Assembly: GCA_046705545.1 (NCBI GenBank)
Contig: JBJKQF010000330.1
Coordinates: 1 to 22,859 of the forward strand
Origin: JAMCXS01 sp046705545
Lineage (GTDB): Bacteria > Acidobacteriota > Terriglobia > UBA7540
Reading direction: 5' to 3'
Length of the DNA: 22,859 bases
Shown here: piece after piece, positions 1-7,723 of the stretch
Layout: every line of letters starts with the position of its first letter
How positions within the stretch are numbered: the first letter of the stretch is position 1
Translations under genes and position numbers: made by a program
Notes under the pieces: generated by a model
What the model was told of the DNA's origin: nothing
Databases searched by the model: none
What the model saw: only the letters and a program-made list of their open reading frames with translations

Positions 1-810
1 GACTTGGCGCGCCCTCCAAACGCTGATCTTTCCCTTGTCGGGAAGGTTTCCCAGGGTGCAGGTGCCGTTCTGGGATTCAAACCAGTAGTAAACGCCGTCC
101 CGCTTGATGAGCGATGGGTTCTCCAGGATGTGCCCTTCCGCGGCACGAATGCGCTGGCTCGCAAAAGAGAGCGCGTCCGGGGTCAGCGGCTGGATCCAGT
201 TGGAGGCGATCATGTAATGCTTGCCATCGTCGTCCGTGAACACGTTGGGAGCCCACTGGCCTTCCATCGTCCGGCCGAAGTTGTGGGAAACGTAGTGCCA
301 GGGGCCTTCCGGATGATCGGCTTCCATCACCCGGAAACCTTTTGCTGTGATGTGGAACATCACGCGGAATTTCCCGTTCACGTGGGAAATCCGCGGGCTC
401 CAGTTCATGACGCTGGGCAGGTCCGGGGGCCAGTCTCTCAAAACGCTTCCGACCACGTCCCAGTTCACCAGATCGCGGGAGTGGAGGACCTGCATCAAAG
501 GGCAGGTCTCGGCGCTGGAGGTCACGCAATAGAAGTCGTCTTGGACGCGCAGCAGGCAGGGGTCCGACCAGTGGGCGTTGGGCATGACGGGATTAGTGAA
601 GGTGCCGTCACCATTGTCCGGGATGTGGATGTTTCCGTAGTGAGAAATAGGGTTGGGCCCGTTTGCTGGGGAGTTGGCGTCGTTTCTCTGTGCCAGGACG
701 CGCGCGGATAGGGTATGGCTTTGTCCCCAAAGGCTGGTTGATGCTCCTTTGACGGCTGCGCCGCCCGCCACCAGCGTACCTAGAAAACCACGCCGGTCGA
801 ATAAATTCAT
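1..810 (-). CDS. Tat-exported GH43-like glycosidase, C-terminus off the window
   Basis: Reading from an ATG at 810, 270 codons stay open to the left edge, so the C-terminus is missing. An AAAGGAGG sits 10 bases before the ATG and fixes the start. The N-terminus MNLFDRRGFLG followed by a hydrophobic Ala/Gly stretch is a twin-arginine signal, so export folded across the inner membrane is likely. The mature part begins with NPVMPNAHWSDPCLLRV, the first blade of a five-bladed beta-propeller glycosidase, where the Asp of WSDP fits the GH43-type catalytic base. Further repeats of the fold are seen at VMNWSPRISHVNGKF, GQWAPNVFTDDDGKHY and NPSLIKRDGVYYWF. GH43 enzymes usually cut arabinofuranosides or xylosides; the substrate here cannot be read, and related families (GH117, GH130-like propellers) are not excluded. 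Confidence in the fold and export is high, in the exact family moderate. Confidence 0.82.
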   Translation of the reverse strand, partial: MNLFDRRGFLGTLVAGGAAVKGASTSLWGQSHTLSARVLAQRNDANSPANGPNPISHYGNIHIPDNGDGTFTNPVMPNAHWSDPCLLRVQDDFYCVTSSAETCPLMQVLHSRDLVNWDVVGSVLRDWPPDLPSVMNWSPRISHVNGKFRVMFHITAKGFRVMEADHPEGPWHYVSHNFGRTMEGQWAPNVFTDDDGKHYMIASNWIQPLTPDALSFASQRIRAAEGHILENPSLIKRDGVYYWFESQNGTCTLGNLPDKGKISVWRARQV

Positions 811-1069
811 GGCCGCATGTCCTCCTTTCCGGTTTCTACCCACTTGCCCAATCCTTTCCGCCCATCACCTTTTTGCATGTAAGCGGGGCGGACGAGGGGA
901 ATCTTAACAGAGTTTTGCCAAGGATTTGCCAATGGCTGAAGGCTGCGCGAGGCGTCCCGAAACCCGAGCCATGGACCGTTGCGCGCCCAGAGCTTGCGCT
1001 TTAAGCCTAAAAGGTGTTAAGAACGCTTTGCTTGTTAACGTCCAATGACGGCCAAGGCGTAAAAGTCGC
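811..1069. promoter_or_regulatory. Divergent intergenic region with a helical-turn direct repeat
   Basis: This 259-base gap separates the divergent GH43-like and permease genes. It contains TTTGCCAA twice, at 914-921 and 925-932, exactly 11 bases apart, placing both copies on the same face of the helix. Seen from the glycosidase gene, the repeat reads TTGGCAAA and overlaps a weak -35 candidate (TTGGCA, 932-927), with TTAAGA at 908-903 as a poor -10. A regulator binding site is a reasonable guess, not a demonstration. No convincing promoter was found for the permease. Confidence 0.3.
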
Positions 1070-2434
1070 ATGAAGAATTGGATCTCCCGGCATTTTCAGC
1101 TTGAAGCGAACGGCACTACCGTGCAGCGGGAAGTCGTGGGCGGAGTGACGACGTTCCTGGCGATGTCTTACATTATTTTTGTCCAGCCGGGAGTGTTGTC
1201 GCAGGCGGGGATGAATTTTCAGGCCGTTCTCTGCGCCACCTGCCTGGCCGCGGCGCTTTCCACTTTTTTGATGGCGTTTGTAGCCAACTACCCAGTGGCG
1301 CTGGCGCCGGGCATGGGGGAAAATTTCTTCTTCGTTTATACGCTGTGCGGGATGGCGCCTCTGGGATTCGGTCTGACGTGGCAGCAGGCGCTGGGAGCGG
1401 TGCTGCTGGCCGGCCTCTTCTTTATTGCCATCACGCTCACGGGCATCAGGGCCAAGATTGTTAATTCCATCCCCGACTCTCTGAAGCGCGGCATCGCCGC
1501 GGGCATCGGGCTCTTCATCACCCTGATCGGTCTTCAATACGGCGGCTTGGTGGTGGCTTCTCCCGGGACGCTGGTGCGGTTGGGAAACTTTCGCCAGCCC
1601 GCCACTCTGGTCAGCGTGCTGGGCCTGCTGGTGCTCGTGGTGCTGCTGGCTTTCCGGGTGCGTGGAGCGATTCTGCTGGGGATTTTGGCGACCGCCGCCA
1701 TCGCGGGCGCCGCCGGTCTCATTCATTACCAGGGCATCTTCTCAGCTCAGATCCATCTTCTGCCCACCTTCATGAAGTTCGATCTGCGCGGGCTTTTTGC
1801 GCTCCAACCCGCCAAGCTGGCTTCCGCCATCTTCGTGCTATTTTACCTGGCGTTGTTTGATACGGTGGGAACGCTGGTGGGGGTCGGGCAGCAGGCGGGA
1901 TTGCTGCGCGAAGGCAAGCTGCCGCGCGCGGGCAGCGCCTTGTTTGCCGACGCGGTGGGGACGACGGTGGGCGCGGGCCTGGGAACCTCAACGATCACCT
2001 GCTACATCGAATCTGCAGCAGGAGTCTCGGACGGCGCCAGGACGGGCCTGGCCAACCTGGTGACCGGCGGTCTGATGCTCGCCGCCATGTTCTTCAGCCC
2101 CTTGGCGGCCATGATCGGCGGAGGTGTGCAGGTGGGCGTGGATGCCGCCAACCACCCCGTGCTCCGTTATCCTACGCTTGCGCCGGCTTTGATCGTGGTC
2201 GGGGCGATGATGCTCAAGGTGGTGCGGGATTTTGACTGGGACGACCCCACCGAATATCTCCCCGCATTCCTGATCCTGGTGGGCATTCCCTTGACCTTCA
2301 GCATTGCGGACGGCATCGCCTTTGGGTTGATCGCTTATGCGGTGGTCAAGGTGGCAACCGGACGCTGGCGCGAATGTCCAACGCTGACCTATCTTTTTGC
2401 GGCGCTCTTCGTGCTGCAGTTCTTGATTCTTTAA
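1070..2434 (+). CDS. NCS2 / AzgA-type purine permease
   Basis: A 454-residue polytopic inner-membrane protein of the nucleobase:cation symporter-2 superfamily, AzgA (guanine/hypoxanthine/adenine) branch. Family landmarks are present: EVVGGVTTFLAMSYIIFVQP near the N-terminus, NYPVALAPGMGENFFF at about residues 72-87, FDTVGTLVGVGQQAG in the middle, and TCYIESAAGVSDGARTGLAN near residue 310, where AzgA proteins carry the substrate-site TYIESAAG. The length is normal for the group and there are many hydrophobic segments. The start is fixed by an in-frame TGA 24 bases upstream, and a weak AAGG precedes the ATG. It stands alone: divergent from the glycosidase, convergent with the PspC-like gene, with no purine-pathway neighbour. 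Known AzgA members import purines by proton symport; the purine preferred here is not readable. Confidence 0.88.
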   Translation: MKNWISRHFQLEANGTTVQREVVGGVTTFLAMSYIIFVQPGVLSQAGMNFQAVLCATCLAAALSTFLMAFVANYPVALAPGMGENFFFVYTLCGMAPLGFGLTWQQALGAVLLAGLFFIAITLTGIRAKIVNSIPDSLKRGIAAGIGLFITLIGLQYGGLVVASPGTLVRLGNFRQPATLVSVLGLLVLVVLLAFRVRGAILLGILATAAIAGAAGLIHYQGIFSAQIHLLPTFMKFDLRGLFALQPAKLASAIFVLFYLALFDTVGTLVGVGQQAGLLREGKLPRAGSALFADAVGTTVGAGLGTSTITCYIESAAGVSDGARTGLANLVTGGLMLAAMFFSPLAAMIGGGVQVGVDAANHPVLRYPTLAPALIVVGAMMLKVVRDFDWDDPTEYLPAFLILVGIPLTFSIADGIAFGLIAYAVVKVATGRWRECPTLTYLFAALFVLQFLIL

Positions 2435-2449
2435 CAGCTTGGTGAAAAC

Positions 2450-2545
2450 GTCCCCTCAGGACATTCCGAGGGGCCGGAGGCAGCAGGGAGTCCCGTCGTT
2501 CCTTGGTTTACAGTGCTAGATTCCTCGCTGCGCTCACCATGACAA
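2450..2545. repeat. Intergenic repeat-like element with hairpin
   Basis: Read on the minus strand, 2545-2515 gives GAGCGCAGCGAGGAATCT flanked by GTCATGGT. This resembles the short dispersed element found between genes in many Acidobacteria and other environmental bacteria, recognised here from memory. At the other end, CCCCTC (2452-2457) pairs with GAGGGG (2468-2473), extended by GGA/TCC around a CAT loop with one bulged A. This hairpin lies between the convergent permease and PspC genes and may also help end transcription, although no T-run follows. Only one copy is in the window, so repetition is unproven. Confidence 0.45.
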
Positions 2546-2555
2546 AAGCAGCGGC

Positions 2556-2888
2556 CTAGGCGTGCGCCGCTGTTTGGGAAGTGGAAGCCGGCGCGGTATT
2601 TGCTGCTGGAGCGGTTAGAGGCTCCAAGGGCATCACAATCCAGGCGATGATGTAGGCGAGCACGCCCCATCCGCCGACCAGCACCAAAGCCAGCCACAGC
2701 AAACGCATCAGTGTAGAATCGATGTCAAAGTATTCCGCAAACCCTCCGCAAACTCCCCCGATCTTTTCATCGGTGCGGGAGCGCATCAGCTTTTTGCGGA
2801 GCCGGGTCGGCGCGACCATCGCCGTGCCGCATTGGCAGCAGAAATTGACGCTTTGCGGATACTCTTTTCCGCATTGGCGACAAAACAT
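2556..2888 (-). CDS. Zinc-ribbon and PspC-domain membrane protein
   Basis: A 110-residue protein. The start is taken at the ATG ending at 2888 because AGGAGG lies 8 bases before it; an in-frame ATG 16 codons upstream lacks such a site and would place a meaningless segment before the ribbon. Residues 3-20 form a short zinc ribbon (CRQC and CCQC, ligands C3, C6, C17 or C18, C20). Residues 34-88 are a PspC domain (GGVCGGFAEYFDIDSTLMR) ending in a hydrophobic segment, roughly 62-86, that anchors it in the membrane. The tail is Ala/Thr-rich and probably disordered. In enterobacteria PspC senses envelope stress with PspB and PspA; no psp partners are nearby, so the role here is unknown beyond a membrane-associated, probably stress-related protein. 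Confidence 0.85.
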   Translation of the reverse strand: MFCRQCGKEYPQSVNFCCQCGTAMVAPTRLRKKLMRSRTDEKIGGVCGGFAEYFDIDSTLMRLLWLALVLVGGWGVLAYIIAWIVMPLEPLTAPAANTAPASTSQTAAHA

Positions 2889-3071
2889 CGGAGCCACCTC
2901 CTGGTAGGAAATGGAGGCTGAAACCCTCCTCTTCAATATACTCCTGAAAGGTCTTGCAAGCTCTTTTGTTCCACGGTTTTCACCCGGCAGGCGCTCTTCC
3001 GAGCCGCTCCCTAAAGGATAATGCTCCTCTTTTGCGGGGGTTTTCGGGTAAGATGCCCCTTATCGCTTTAC

Positions 3072-3115
3072 ATGGGTCTTCCCATTGAGACGGCCCGCAT
3101 CGTCCGAATGCGGGC
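3072..3115 (+). promoter_or_regulatory. Two tandem hairpins ahead of the HAMP gene
   Basis: ATGGG (3072-3076) pairs with CCCAT (3081-3085) across a TCTT loop. GCCCGCAT (3093-3100) pairs exactly with ATGCGGGC (3108-3115) across a 7-base loop. Both lie in the probable 5' leader of the gene starting at 3149, about 33 bases before it. They could shape translation or transcription of that gene. No T-run follows, so they are not ordinary terminators. Confidence 0.35.
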
Positions 3116-3148
3116 GAAGTCGCCACATGAAAAGGAGGGGAGTCAGGG

Positions 3149-4135
3149 ATGGATCGGAGAGGCCAGGCGTTACCCAGAATTTTTGCGCGCGCCAAGACCA
3201 TGCGCCGCAGGGTGGCCTACAGCTTGGGGATCGTCCGGCTGATCCTGGTTCCCGTCATCCTGTTGTCGGTCTATTACCTGTTTCGAATGGGTTGGATTGT
3301 GGACCGCATTGTGAGCGTGGACGCCATGGTGGCCATGCAGGCCGAGCGGGCCTCTATCGTCATGCTGGACGCCCGCCGCGCTGAGCGCAGCTACTTCCTC
3401 CTGCACGATTCCCAGGACCTGGAATCGAACCGACAGTCCATCGCAGACCTGCAAAAGATCGTCCATAACTTCAACGAGTTGGAACCGGAAGAGTCCACCG
3501 CCATTGGGAAAATGCAGGCGGACCTGAGCGCCTATCAGCAGGGCATGGACAGCGCGGTGGAGCGGGTCAGCGTGGCGGGGCAGCCGCGCGTCGAGCGCCT
3601 GCGCAGCGCCGTCCGTGGCTACGAAAAGGATCTCAATAGCCTGATCGGGCAGGCGCGTAACCGCAGCCGTTCCCGGCTGATTGAGGAATTGCACAACCGC
3701 ACCCGGACGTTTGATTCTGAAATCGCGGCCGCCGGCACTGAAGATCCGGTGATCGAGTCCATCTCCAGCAATCTCCAGGAGAAGGCAGCCTCTTTCCTGA
3801 ACTTGGCGTCGGGCCTTGAACGGCGCAGTTGGGACCGCGTCAAACGCGATCATCAGGATGCGCGGGACCTGATCGACCGAGCTGAATGGGTGCTGGGCAG
3901 TGTTTCCCTGCTGACCTTGCTGATCAGTATCTGGGTGAGCTTTGTTCTTCCGCGGGAAGTGGTGCAGCCGCTCCTGGACCTAAAGGAAGCTGTGGATCAC
4001 GCCGCAGCGGGAAATTATGAGACCGAGCTCGACCTGGAAGGTAAAGGCGAGGTGGTGGACCTGGCCAACAGCGTGCGCAACCTGATTGCCCACGTGCGCG
4101 AGAAGCGCGCCGGGACGGACTCCACGCCCACTTGA
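3149..4135 (+). CDS. Orphan HAMP-domain membrane sensor, no output domain
   Basis: A 328-residue protein built like the input half of a chemoreceptor or histidine kinase. A short basic N-terminus leads to a first membrane segment (about 27-47), then about 200 mostly helical periplasmic residues of four-helix-bundle type (LDARRAERSYFLL and later helices), a second membrane segment (about 247-267), and a HAMP domain (about 268-318: PREVVQPLLDLKEAV, AAGNYETELDLEGKGEVVDL). The protein stops about ten residues after HAMP: no histidine-kinase, cyclase, GGDEF or methyl-accepting domain follows. The stop is a normal TGA with no kinase-like frame after it. AAAGGAGG 10 bases before the ATG supports this start; Met18 is a weaker alternative. 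The ligand is unknown. It may act through a separate partner. Confidence 0.8.
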   Translation: MDRRGQALPRIFARAKTMRRRVAYSLGIVRLILVPVILLSVYYLFRMGWIVDRIVSVDAMVAMQAERASIVMLDARRAERSYFLLHDSQDLESNRQSIADLQKIVHNFNELEPEESTAIGKMQADLSAYQQGMDSAVERVSVAGQPRVERLRSAVRGYEKDLNSLIGQARNRSRSRLIEELHNRTRTFDSEIAAAGTEDPVIESISSNLQEKAASFLNLASGLERRSWDRVKRDHQDARDLIDRAEWVLGSVSLLTLLISIWVSFVLPREVVQPLLDLKEAVDHAAAGNYETELDLEGKGEVVDLANSVRNLIAHVREKRAGTDSTPT

Positions 4136-4232
4136 CGCCGATTTTTGTGCGCCTGGGCGGCTCCGGCGGAAAACCCTGTGGATGTAGCCCTCAAAAGTTG
4201 ATAGATTTGTACAAGAAAGGAGAAATACCGAC

Positions 4233-4703
4233 ATGAAGGGAAAAGCGGACGTTATCGAAGTGCTCCAGAAGGCGCTGGGCGAGGAGTTGCAAGCCATCAG
4301 CCAGTATTTTCTCCACGGGGAGATGCAGAGCAATTGGGGCTACAAGCGCCTCTATGCAGAGATTAAGAAGCAGGCGATCGGCGAGATGAAGCACGCCGAA
4401 GCCCTCATCGAGCGGATCATCTTCTTGGAAGGAACTCCCAACCTGAATGAATTCCCAAAGCTGAAAATCGGCAAGAACGTCGAGCAGCAGCTGCGGAATG
4501 ACCTTGAGCTTGAAAAGACCGCGGTCGGCGAGTACAACAAATACATCGCGCTGGCCCGCAAGGAAGGCGATAACGCCTCAGCCGAGCTCTTTGAAGTGCT
4601 CCTGAAAGACGAGGAGGAGCATGTGGACTACTTGGAGGCTCAGCTCGGCATCATTAAGGAAGTTGGCCTTCAGAACTACCTCAGCCAGCAGATGCACTCC
4701 TAA
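4233..4703 (+). CDS. bfr: Bacterioferritin
   Basis: A 156-residue iron-storage protein that would form the 24-subunit cytoplasmic shell oxidising Fe(II) and storing ferric mineral. The dinuclear ferroxidase ligands fall at the same numbers as in E. coli Bfr: E18, E51, H54, E94, E127 and H130. Met52, the axial haem ligand at the subunit interface, is present (GEMKHAE). Residue 133, which I recall as Trp in E. coli, is Tyr here (HVDYLE). The full family length is intact. AAAGGAG sits about 10 bases before the ATG. It follows the HAMP gene by 97 bases with its own ribosome site, and no ferredoxin-type Bfd gene is adjacent. A GC-rich hairpin follows at 4717-4751. Confidence 0.97.
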   Translation: MKGKADVIEVLQKALGEELQAISQYFLHGEMQSNWGYKRLYAEIKKQAIGEMKHAEALIERIIFLEGTPNLNEFPKLKIGKNVEQQLRNDLELEKTAVGEYNKYIALARKEGDNASAELFEVLLKDEEEHVDYLEAQLGIIKEVGLQNYLSQQMHS

Positions 4704-4716
4704 CACGGAACCCCGG

Positions 4717-4751
4717 GTCGCAGACATGCCCGCACGCGGGGTGTCTGCGAC
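4717..4751. terminator. GC-rich hairpin between convergent genes
   Basis: GTCGCAGAC (4717-4725) pairs exactly with GTCTGCGAC (4743-4751). The stem continues inward by two pairs and then CCCG/CGGG with one bulged G. It lies 13 bases after the bacterioferritin stop and between two convergent genes, a typical terminator location. Neither strand has a T-run next to it, so it could instead be a 3'-end stabiliser. Confidence 0.55.
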
Positions 4752-4864
4752 GAATTCAAACCTCGGGATCTTGCCAGCTTTTTCCCTTTGAACTTCGCTC
4801 CGCGCGTTAGCGTGGAGCTGTGCCTTGCGGGTGGATAATGTCCGTTCCGCTGGCCGGCCTCGCG

Positions 4865-7495
4865 TTATGTCTTCCAGTTACGGTAATACTTTTCCAGACG
4901 CTGGACGAACTCTGCCGGAGATTCGCCGGCCTGGATGGTTGTGACCTCGCCCACGGACAGCCGCGCTTTGCCCCGCAAGGGGTAACGTTCACGGCGCGGC
5001 CAAAGCTCATAAAGGCCTTCCAGCAATAAAGGGACAACCGGAAGCCTCAGCCGTTCCGCCATCACGCCGACGCCCGGCCGGAAGCGCATCAACTGTCCGT
5101 CTTCGGTGCGCTCGCCTTCCGGAAAGATCAGCGTGGAGTATCCTTTCTCAGCCAGCCAGCCGGCATGGCGCAGCGCCGCCTGTGCGCGGCTGGGATCATC
5201 GGAAATCAAATAACCGTTAAAGACCAGCCTTGCCCAAAACAGCGCTGCCTTGGAGTGCGGGCGGAAAGGCGCTTCGCCCATGGCGGTGGCCAAACGGCGG
5301 CGCAGCGAATGCGGAAAGGAATGAAAGATCACCGGCGCGTCGTAGAGGCTTTGATGATTGGAGACGAAGAGCGCGGGTCGTGGAACTTGCCGGAGCTTCT
5401 CCAATCCACGAAACTCGGTCTTGACGTAGAAGCGCAGCAAGGGAAAGGCCACAAGGCTCTGCACGGCTGCGCGCGCAAGCACCGTCGGCCGGGAGATCTG
5501 CCAGCGAGGCTCGGCGGGCGGAGTTGCGGCTTGCCCGTGAACTTGCACTCTTGAAGCGCCGCGCACCGCGCCCGCCAGCGCTTCTTGCCCCTCTGCGCCG
5601 GAAGAAGGCTGATCACTGATTCTCGACGCATCAATAAGCTTCTCGATGTCCTGAACCGTTCGGGCCTGGCCGAAGGCCTGCTCGTCGAACTCGAATCCAT
5701 GGGTTTCGAGCCAGGTCAGCAATTCAATGCGATCGAGCGAGGAGATTCCCAAATCTTCCGCAAGCCGCGCTTCCGGAACGAGTCGCTCCGCGGGCGTACC
5801 TAGCTGCACCAGGAAATTCCGCCAATCGTCCTCGCGTCCGGACTGCGTCGGTGCTGCCGGAGCTGCTTGGCCGTTCAACCAGTCTGCAATCCTGGTTCGT
5901 TGCAGCTTGGAGGTGGAGCGCGTGCGGGGAAGCGACGGCTCGGGCCAGATCGAGAAGCCGCGAATCCGCTGGTGCGGCTCGAGCTTGTTGTTCGCGCGGT
6001 TGACGGCGGCCTCCAATTCGCTGCGCCCCGCGTCCGGCACTGGAACGATCACGGCATAAACCAACGTTCGTCCCGCGGAGCTGCCGCCTTCGGCCGCAAT
6101 ATTCTTTCCCACCACCGCAGCGTCGGAGACGCCGGGATGTGCGCGCAGAATGTTTTCGACGTCCTCAGGAAAAACGTTCAGGCCCTCGGCCGTGACGATC
6201 ACTTCCTTCTTGCGGCCCAGGTAAATCAAGTTGCCCTGCTCGTCAAATTTTCCAAGGTCGCCGGTGCGCAGCCAGCCGTCCTCAAAATTCTCTTCGGTGG
6301 CATCCCGGTTCTGGTAGTAGCCGGGAGAAACGTTGGCGCCCCGGACCAGAATCTCGCCGTCTTCGGCAATGCGCGTTTCAACGCCGGGCAGCGGCTTGCC
6401 CACGGCACGCCGGCGGATCTTGAAAGGATGCGTGATCGTGATCGCCGGAGCGGTTTCCGTCAGGCCGTAACCCTGGATGACCGCGTAGCCGAGGCTGTTC
6501 CAAAGCGACTCGACCTGTGCTGGCAGCGCTGCGCCGCCCGACACAAAAGCCCACATCTTCCAACCCAGGCGCTGATGCACGCGGCGAAATTTCCACCACC
6601 GCTTGGGGACGGACCAGTGTCCGGCCGCGGCTTGCGCAAGCGCGGCGTCGGGATTGCCATTTTCCGCAAGCTGCGCTCGCGCCCAGGCGCCCAGGGCTTC
6701 AAGCTGTTGTGGTACCGAAACCATGACGGAGGCGCGCCGCTCGCGAATGACGGCGGCCAGCTTGGCGGACGCCTGGCTTTCCGGAAAGATCACCACGCCG
6801 CCCAGAAACTGCGGAATAAAGAGCGCGGTGACCTGCCCGAACAAGTGGCTGAGCGGAATCAGATGCACGAAGCGGATGGGACGGAAAGGAAAGCTGAGAG
6901 CTTGATACTTGCGGATTTCGCGCTCCACGGGCTCCAGGTTGGCCAGCAGGTTGCCGTGCGTGATCATCACCCCGCGCGGCTCGGCCGTGGTGCCGGAGGT
7001 GTAAACGATTTCCGCAAGCGCGTCGCGGCCAACATTCAGAACTCTTTCGGATTTTGCCGCGGCCGGCAAAATCTCAAGGTTGTCGAGAAAAAACAGCATC
7101 ACGTTACCGGGCAGAGAAGTCTCTGAAGTGCTTCTTCCAACTTGATTGGGAATGGCCCGGTCCGTGATGAGGAGTGAAGCGTTTGTGCGCTCGGCGATGC
7201 GGCGCAGGAATTCCGGCGAAAATCCCGCGTCCACGGGAACCACGGTGGCGCCGGCCAGCACGCAGCCGTAGAAAGCCACCGCCCATCGCGCGCCCGGCGC
7301 CGCCCAGAGCAAGATGCGGGGTGGCTCGCGGCCTGGTTGCAAGGAGAATCCCTGCGCGCGTAGCCACGATGCAAGCGCTCGCGCGCGCTCCGTGACTTGG
7401 CGGTAAGAGTACACTCGGGACCGATAGAGGCCTTGCTCAATGAAGGCCGTCCGGCCGCCGAGAGACGCCATGCGCAGGATGTAAGATGTCAGCAT
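4865..7495 (-). CDS. Acyl-activating enzyme / acyl carrier / PlsC acyltransferase fusion
   Basis: An 876-residue three-domain protein. Residues 1-540 are an ANL-family adenylating enzyme: ATP loop YTSGTTAEPRG (165-175), GYGLTET (343-349), TGDLG (411-415), GRKKE (427-431) and the C-terminal catalytic Lys in RTRSTSKLQR (about K530). Residues about 555-625 are an acyl-carrier domain with LGISSLDRIEL, where S586 would carry phosphopantetheine. Residues about 665-876 are a lysophospholipid-type acyltransferase: NHQSLYD (713-719, the HX4D box), FPEGERT (791-797) and the FRPGVG box. The order recalls E. coli Aas reversed, with a carrier domain built in. Likely job: activate a fatty acid with ATP, hold it on the carrier and pass it to a lysophospholipid or other acceptor at the membrane. 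No good ribosome site precedes the ATG; Met9 is possible. Acceptor and chain length are unknown. Confidence 0.92.
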   Translation of the reverse strand: MLTSYILRMASLGGRTAFIEQGLYRSRVYSYRQVTERARALASWLRAQGFSLQPGREPPRILLWAAPGARWAVAFYGCVLAGATVVPVDAGFSPEFLRRIAERTNASLLITDRAIPNQVGRSTSETSLPGNVMLFFLDNLEILPAAAKSERVLNVGRDALAEIVYTSGTTAEPRGVMITHGNLLANLEPVEREIRKYQALSFPFRPIRFVHLIPLSHLFGQVTALFIPQFLGGVVIFPESQASAKLAAVIRERRASVMVSVPQQLEALGAWARAQLAENGNPDAALAQAAAGHWSVPKRWWKFRRVHQRLGWKMWAFVSGGAALPAQVESLWNSLGYAVIQGYGLTETAPAITITHPFKIRRRAVGKPLPGVETRIAEDGEILVRGANVSPGYYQNRDATEENFEDGWLRTGDLGKFDEQGNLIYLGRKKEVIVTAEGLNVFPEDVENILRAHPGVSDAAVVGKNIAAEGGSSAGRTLVYAVIVPVPDAGRSELEAAVNRANNKLEPHQRIRGFSIWPEPSLPRTRSTSKLQRTRIADWLNGQAAPAAPTQSGREDDWRNFLVQLGTPAERLVPEARLAEDLGISSLDRIELLTWLETHGFEFDEQAFGQARTVQDIEKLIDASRISDQPSSGAEGQEALAGAVRGASRVQVHGQAATPPAEPRWQISRPTVLARAAVQSLVAFPLLRFYVKTEFRGLEKLRQVPRPALFVSNHQSLYDAPVIFHSFPHSLRRRLATAMGEAPFRPHSKAALFWARLVFNGYLISDDPSRAQAALRHAGWLAEKGYSTLIFPEGERTEDGQLMRFRPGVGVMAERLRLPVVPLLLEGLYELWPRRERYPLRGKARLSVGEVTTIQAGESPAEFVQRLEKYYRNWKT

Positions 7496-7723
7496 CGGCT
7501 ACGTTTTCCAAGAACTCGCATTGGCCTCCGAGTCCTGAAGTGTCTCAGCGCGGAGTTTACACGGAGCGCAGAGTTTCCCCTTTTGCAAAGTGCGATTAAA
7601 GAAAGAATGATGTCAAGGAGATTCTAAGAAAGCGCTGCCGGGATTCGCGGCGCTGGTTACCGAGTCCTGCGATACAATGCTGGCGTTTGCTGCGGCGATA
7701 TCGGAATACGGAAGGGACTCCTG
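7496..7723. other. Divergent intergenic region
   Basis: This 228-base gap separates the acyltransferase fusion and the GH172-like gene. GCGGAGTTTACACGGAGCGC (7549-7568) looks like the CACGGAGCGCAGAG type of short intergenic repeat, but only one copy is here. A TACAAT at about 7672-7677 could be a -10 for the rightward gene, without a recognisable -35. No RNA gene or further open frame of note was seen. Confidence 0.3.

Noticed and set aside
1007..1726. A 239-codon open frame on the minus strand
   Set aside because: It is opposite the permease and very rich in Gln, Arg and His, typical of shadow frames.
2431..2697. An 88-codon frame containing CHGERSEESS
   Set aside because: That peptide is the translation of the intergenic repeat, often mis-annotated as a protein; the frame also overlaps the PspC gene.
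5867..7126. A 419-codon open frame on the plus strand
   Set aside because: It is antisense to the adenylation domain, which carries all its motifs. The translation is low-complexity Arg/Gly/Ala without recognisable domains.
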